Shown: positions 61,352 to 64,000 of the stretch, piece by piece | Position numbering within the stretch: position 1 is the stretch's first letter | Layout of the letters: each line of letters starts with the position of its first letter | Assembly: GCF_038024125.1 (NCBI RefSeq) | Contig: NZ_CP150662.1 | Span: 327,501 to 391,500 of the forward strand | Length of the DNA: 64,000 bases | From: Polaribacter gangjinensis | GTDB taxonomy: Bacteria; Bacteroidota; Bacteroidia; Flavobacteriales; Flavobacteriaceae | Direction: 5' to 3' | The notes under the pieces: generated by a model | Seen by the model: the letters and a program-made list of their open reading frames with translations, nothing else | What the model was told of the DNA's origin: nothing | Databases searched by the model: none | Program-made: the position numbers and the translations under genes

Positions 61352-61824
61352 TAATTATTCGCAAAATTGGTAATGTGTTGTTGAATTCCCACTTCACCTG
61401 TTGGGTATTGTGGCGGAAAACTACTGTGTATATGCAGCCAAGTAGCAATAGGGTCGCTAAAGACTTCTTCCTTTTGGTTGGTCACCGTAAGTTTGCTATC
61501 CATAATGGTAAACTGCCCTTGTAAGGTATCCTTTTCATAATACGCAATAAATGAGCGTACAGGTCCATTGGGTTTGGTAAGGGTAAGGATGAGCTTATCA
61601 TTTTTGCGAATGCTGATGTTCCCTACAACCGTATCATTGGCAAATTCGCAATGCAAGGTTGTACCCACTTGTGGGTTGTGCAATTGCCAATGACCTTGTT
61701 TGCGCTGCAAACTGTTTAGTTGGTTTAAGGGAATAGTTTTGGTATATAAACTGTCTTGACCATGGCTTAGGGTATGGAATGAAAAAATAAAAGTGAGTGC
61801 AATGCAATAATAAAATGATTTCAT
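61352..61824 (-). pseudogene. Secreted protein of unknown family, C-terminus cut off by the IS
   Basis: The frame starts at 61824 with a signal peptide (MKSFYYCIALTFIFSFHTLS, ending SHGQ) and stays open to 61282. However the residues after about 158 (VSFPKIRPF onward) are encoded by the IS right repeat and are not part of the original gene. The last natural residues, GIQQHITNFANNY, resemble the start of a TonB-like C-terminal pattern, but this is uncertain. Some proteins of this kind have variable C-termini, so the fused product could still be made. Confidence 0.7.
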
Positions 61825-62099
61825 TTAGACTAAAAAAATATGTTGATTCCTATTTTTATTTATATGTGATGACACTTTTCGCAGCACCTCTTGGATTATC
61901 CAAGGGGAGCGCAAGCGCCTTGCTCGTGAAGGTAAATTTAATCAATTGCTGAAATAGTAATGTCGTTATTTTTATATTTTAAAAGATATTTTTTTTGAGT
62001 AGGAGTGGGGTGTTTGCGCTAGTTGGGTACGAACTTGACGCCCTCACTAGCTAGGTTTTAAGTTAGCAAAAGAAATAGAGACTTATAAAAGTTTAAGTT
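61825..62099. other. Intergenic stretch with dyads and GC-richer patches
   Basis: No gene is supported. A perfect 15-base dyad CTTGGATTATCCAAG lies at 61890-61904, next to GCGCAAGCGC (61909-61918). A second GC-richer patch is at about 61985-62055 (GCGCTAGTTGGGTACG, then ACTAGCTAGG). These patches differ in composition from nearby DNA and may be remnants of a mobile element. I could not match them to a known RNA. Confidence 0.45.
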
Positions 62100-64000
62100 T
62101 TACATTTTACTTATCAATTCCTTTGCTTTGTCCAACGTGTATGCTCCTTTAATTTCTTTCTTGTCAAATACCATAAAATAGGCAAATTCTTGTCCTGCTT
62201 GTCGTTCCCATTCGTTACCTAATCTGCATTTTGCCTCACTGTCTGAACCGTCTAAATGGTCTCCTTTGGTTTCTATTAAAATCGTCTTTCCCGATTTTGT
62301 CTGCATTATAAAATCAGGGTAGTGGTTGGCTTTAAATCCGTTGATGTAAAATCCTTTACCACGTTCTAGGTTTCTATGCCAAAATGCAACATTAGAGGAA
62401 GTTCCGATTTCCATTGCAACTCGTTCTTCAAATCCATTCATTGAGCCTTCTCTTTCGTAAAGTGAATTTCCAATGGATGAACCTGTATTACCTGGCACAA
62501 TTTCGTTGCCTAATTTCCAATTTGCTTTGGTGTTTATTTTTTTAGATTTTAGTAAGTCCATAAAACGACCTTCTGCATACGAGTCAGACAATTGGCGGAT
62601 TTTACCTTTTATTTTATCCGTATAGCTCCATTTCCTTACCAGTATATCTCGAAGTTGTTCGGTGTTCATACTTTTCAAAATACGTCCAATATAAACCTTA
62701 ATTTCTTGGTCGGGAATTGGGTACATATTTCCTATAATCTGCATCATTTGATGTGTGATGTCTGTTATTTGATTGTCTTTAGGTTTAGCTAAAATGTATT
62801 CTGCGATTGGGTCTTTTACCATACTATCTTCAATTTTGGTAAAAGATGGTCTGTATTCGTTCTTTTTAGATTCTTCTAAGTCTATTTTGTATAAGTCAGA
62901 CGAAATCTGGTCAAAGTCAATTTTGATGTCTTCGTCTGAAAGTTTAAAATCTTTTAGCAAGGATTCACGATTAAGAAATTCTTCTTCTGTGCCGAAAATG
63001 TCGCTTGCTGTTACTTTAATGAAGAATTGCGGAAACTCAATTTTGTCAATGAAATCCTTATTGGAATCCTTAACTTTATAACGTTTTACTTTTGTACCCA
63101 TTTCTTGAAATATAGTTGAGTAAACAGGTTGTTTTTCCTGTTCTTTTATTTGTTCCTCTAATTTTCGGTTTTGTTCTTCTGCAATGGTTTCAATTTCTGT
63201 AATTACCGAAGTTGTTACCGTTTCTTCTTCGTCTACATTTGGGTCAAACGTTACTCTATTTTTGTCTATCGTTTCATCTTGTTCTTCAACTTGTTGTTCT
63301 GGGAAAAGAAAAGATTCAACTGGGTCTGTTGTAACTGTTTTCTTTTCTTCTTCGGTCATTTTATCGACTTTGCGATAATCTTTTTCGCTGAAACCTGATT
63401 CTTGTAACCCTTTTACAATACTTTGTAAGGTTTCGTTGAACTTGGCAGAAGCCGTGAGAACATAAGAAAGGTTTAATTGAAATGATTTATGCTTTTGAAC
63501 ATAAGGCTGTCGTAAAACACGACCTAAAATTTGTTCTACATCAACCGAACTTGATTTGTCTGCTAATGATGCCAAAATGTATGCAAACGGACAATCCCAA
63601 CCTTCTTTTAATGCGTTGATGGTAATGATGTAACGAACTTCACATTCCTTGCTCATTAAATCTATACCTTTCAACTCGTCAATATTGGCAGTTTTGATTT
63701 TGATATGACTTTCTGGAATACCTAAACCTAACAATTGTTCTTTCAGTTTTTCAAAAGTTGTGTTATCGTCTTTGGTTTTGGGTTGTGCTTGAAAAAGTAC
63801 AATCGGACGAATGTATTTACCGCCTTCGGATTCTTGCTTTTTAGCAAGATTCTCTAATTTTCGTTGTAAATGCAAAGCATTGTTTATTACTTCCGTTTTA
63901 TCGTGGTTGTTATACACGATTACAGGAAGTTTTACCATATGTTCCTTTTTTAGTTCAATGGCAGGAACAAGACTTACTATATTGCTATTGGCTTTTGGTG
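62100..64000 (-). CDS. Type III restriction enzyme Res subunit-like protein, C-terminal part
   Basis: The frame is open to the right edge of the window, so the N-terminal helicase part with Walker A lies outside. The 633 visible residues include helicase motif V/VI regions (TINALKEGWDCPFAYILASL, then VEQILGRVLRQPYVQKHK) and, near the C-terminus, a PD-(D/E)xK nuclease: YPDFIMQTKSGKTILIETKG. Type III enzymes translocate or slide along DNA and cut away from the site; they need a Mod partner, not visible here. The gene has ordinary codon use. Confidence 0.85.
   Translation of the reverse strand, partial: PKANSNIVSLVPAIELKKEHMVKLPVIVYNNHDKTEVINNALHLQRKLENLAKKQESEGGKYIRPIVLFQAQPKTKDDNTTFEKLKEQLLGLGIPESHIKIKTANIDELKGIDLMSKECEVRYIITINALKEGWDCPFAYILASLADKSSSVDVEQILGRVLRQPYVQKHKSFQLNLSYVLTASAKFNETLQSIVKGLQESGFSEKDYRKVDKMTEEEKKTVTTDPVESFLFPEQQVEEQDETIDKNRVTFDPNVDEEETVTTSVITEIETIAEEQNRKLEEQIKEQEKQPVYSTIFQEMGTKVKRYKVKDSNKDFIDKIEFPQFFIKVTASDIFGTEEEFLNRESLLKDFKLSDEDIKIDFDQISSDLYKIDLEESKKNEYRPSFTKIEDSMVKDPIAEYILAKPKDNQITDITHQMMQIIGNMYPIPDQEIKVYIGRILKSMNTEQLRDILVRKWSYTDKIKGKIRQLSDSYAEGRFMDLLKSKKINTKANWKLGNEIVPGNTGSSIGNSLYEREGSMNGFEERVAMEIGTSSNVAFWHRNLERGKGFYINGFKANHYPDFIMQTKSGKTILIETKGDHLDGSDSEAKCRLGNEWERQAGQEFAYFMVFDKKEIKGAYTLDKAKELISKM

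Noticed and set aside
61870..61930. tRNA or small structured RNA in the GC-richer patch
   Set aside because: The dyads are too short and symmetrical for a cloverleaf, and no CCA end or tRNA box motif could be seen.

Overview
This window is a piece of an AT-rich chromosome from the Bacteroidota, most likely a member of the Flavobacteriaceae. Supporting signs are a CcoG/FixH/TauE-SafE cytochrome-oxidase maturation run, a degenerate RibA half in RibBA, a TonB-dependent receptor cluster, a type IX secretion C-terminal tail on a large secreted glucanase, DUF4252, DUF4331 and DUF4268 proteins, TAnnTTTG-type -7 promoter elements, and a transposase of the IS3 family (IS407-like group). No rRNA or tRNA gene was seen. 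The genus cannot be fixed from the sequence alone.

Layout. 1-1641: end of a cbb3-oxidase maturation operon (ccoG, fixH, TauE/SafE-like). 1642-2103: a gene-free stretch holding a large imperfect palindrome and an ECF-type promoter. 2104-4580: an ECF sigma factor, its probable anti-sigma partner and a secreted barrel protein. 4600-5457: an unusual array of sites phased at about 22 bp that covers the promoter of an HU-related DNA-binding protein. 5605-9800: a DpnII-type (GATC) restriction-modification operon with a DGQHR-domain protein inserted between the endonuclease and the second methylase. This is the most unusual gene arrangement in the window. 9949-22411: housekeeping and transport genes (two cation/proton antiporters, mnmE, a miaE-like gene, dnaX, msrA, an ompH/skp-like gene, miaA, a voltage-gated-type potassium channel). 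22581-27476: two DUF4331 proteins, a TPR lipoprotein and a TonB-dependent receptor in one run. 27598-34288: ribB(A), an LptF/G permease, lolA, ftsK, dgkA and tpx, all on the minus strand. 34417-48283: MATE exporter, acyltransferase-like membrane protein, M28 peptidase, a FecCD/FecE-type ABC transporter, rdgB, rlmH, nadC, a pentapeptide protein, a four-helix-bundle protein, BrkB, hisS and folE. 48438-52568: a 1376-residue multidomain GH81 beta-1,3-glucanase. 52756-54333: a MORN-repeat secreted protein. 54764-56874: a second ECF sigma/anti-sigma pair with two DUF4252 proteins. 57058-59499: an M1 aminopeptidase.

The right end is rearranged. An IS3-family element (60134-61351) with clear terminal inverted repeats lies between two unrelated broken genes: a SRAP/YedK-like gene that has lost its N-terminal Met-Cys, and a secreted protein whose C-terminus now reads into the element. 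There is no matching target duplication, which points to a deletion or recombination after insertion. A type III restriction subunit (Res-like) runs off the right edge, so the window carries two restriction systems.

The intergenic DNA repeatedly contains short periodic sequences: the 22-bp array, CAAAGTGGCAAAG-type repeats at several loci, a CTCATTAA tandem array, and the palindrome at 1674-1974. Several good hairpin terminators define transcription units.
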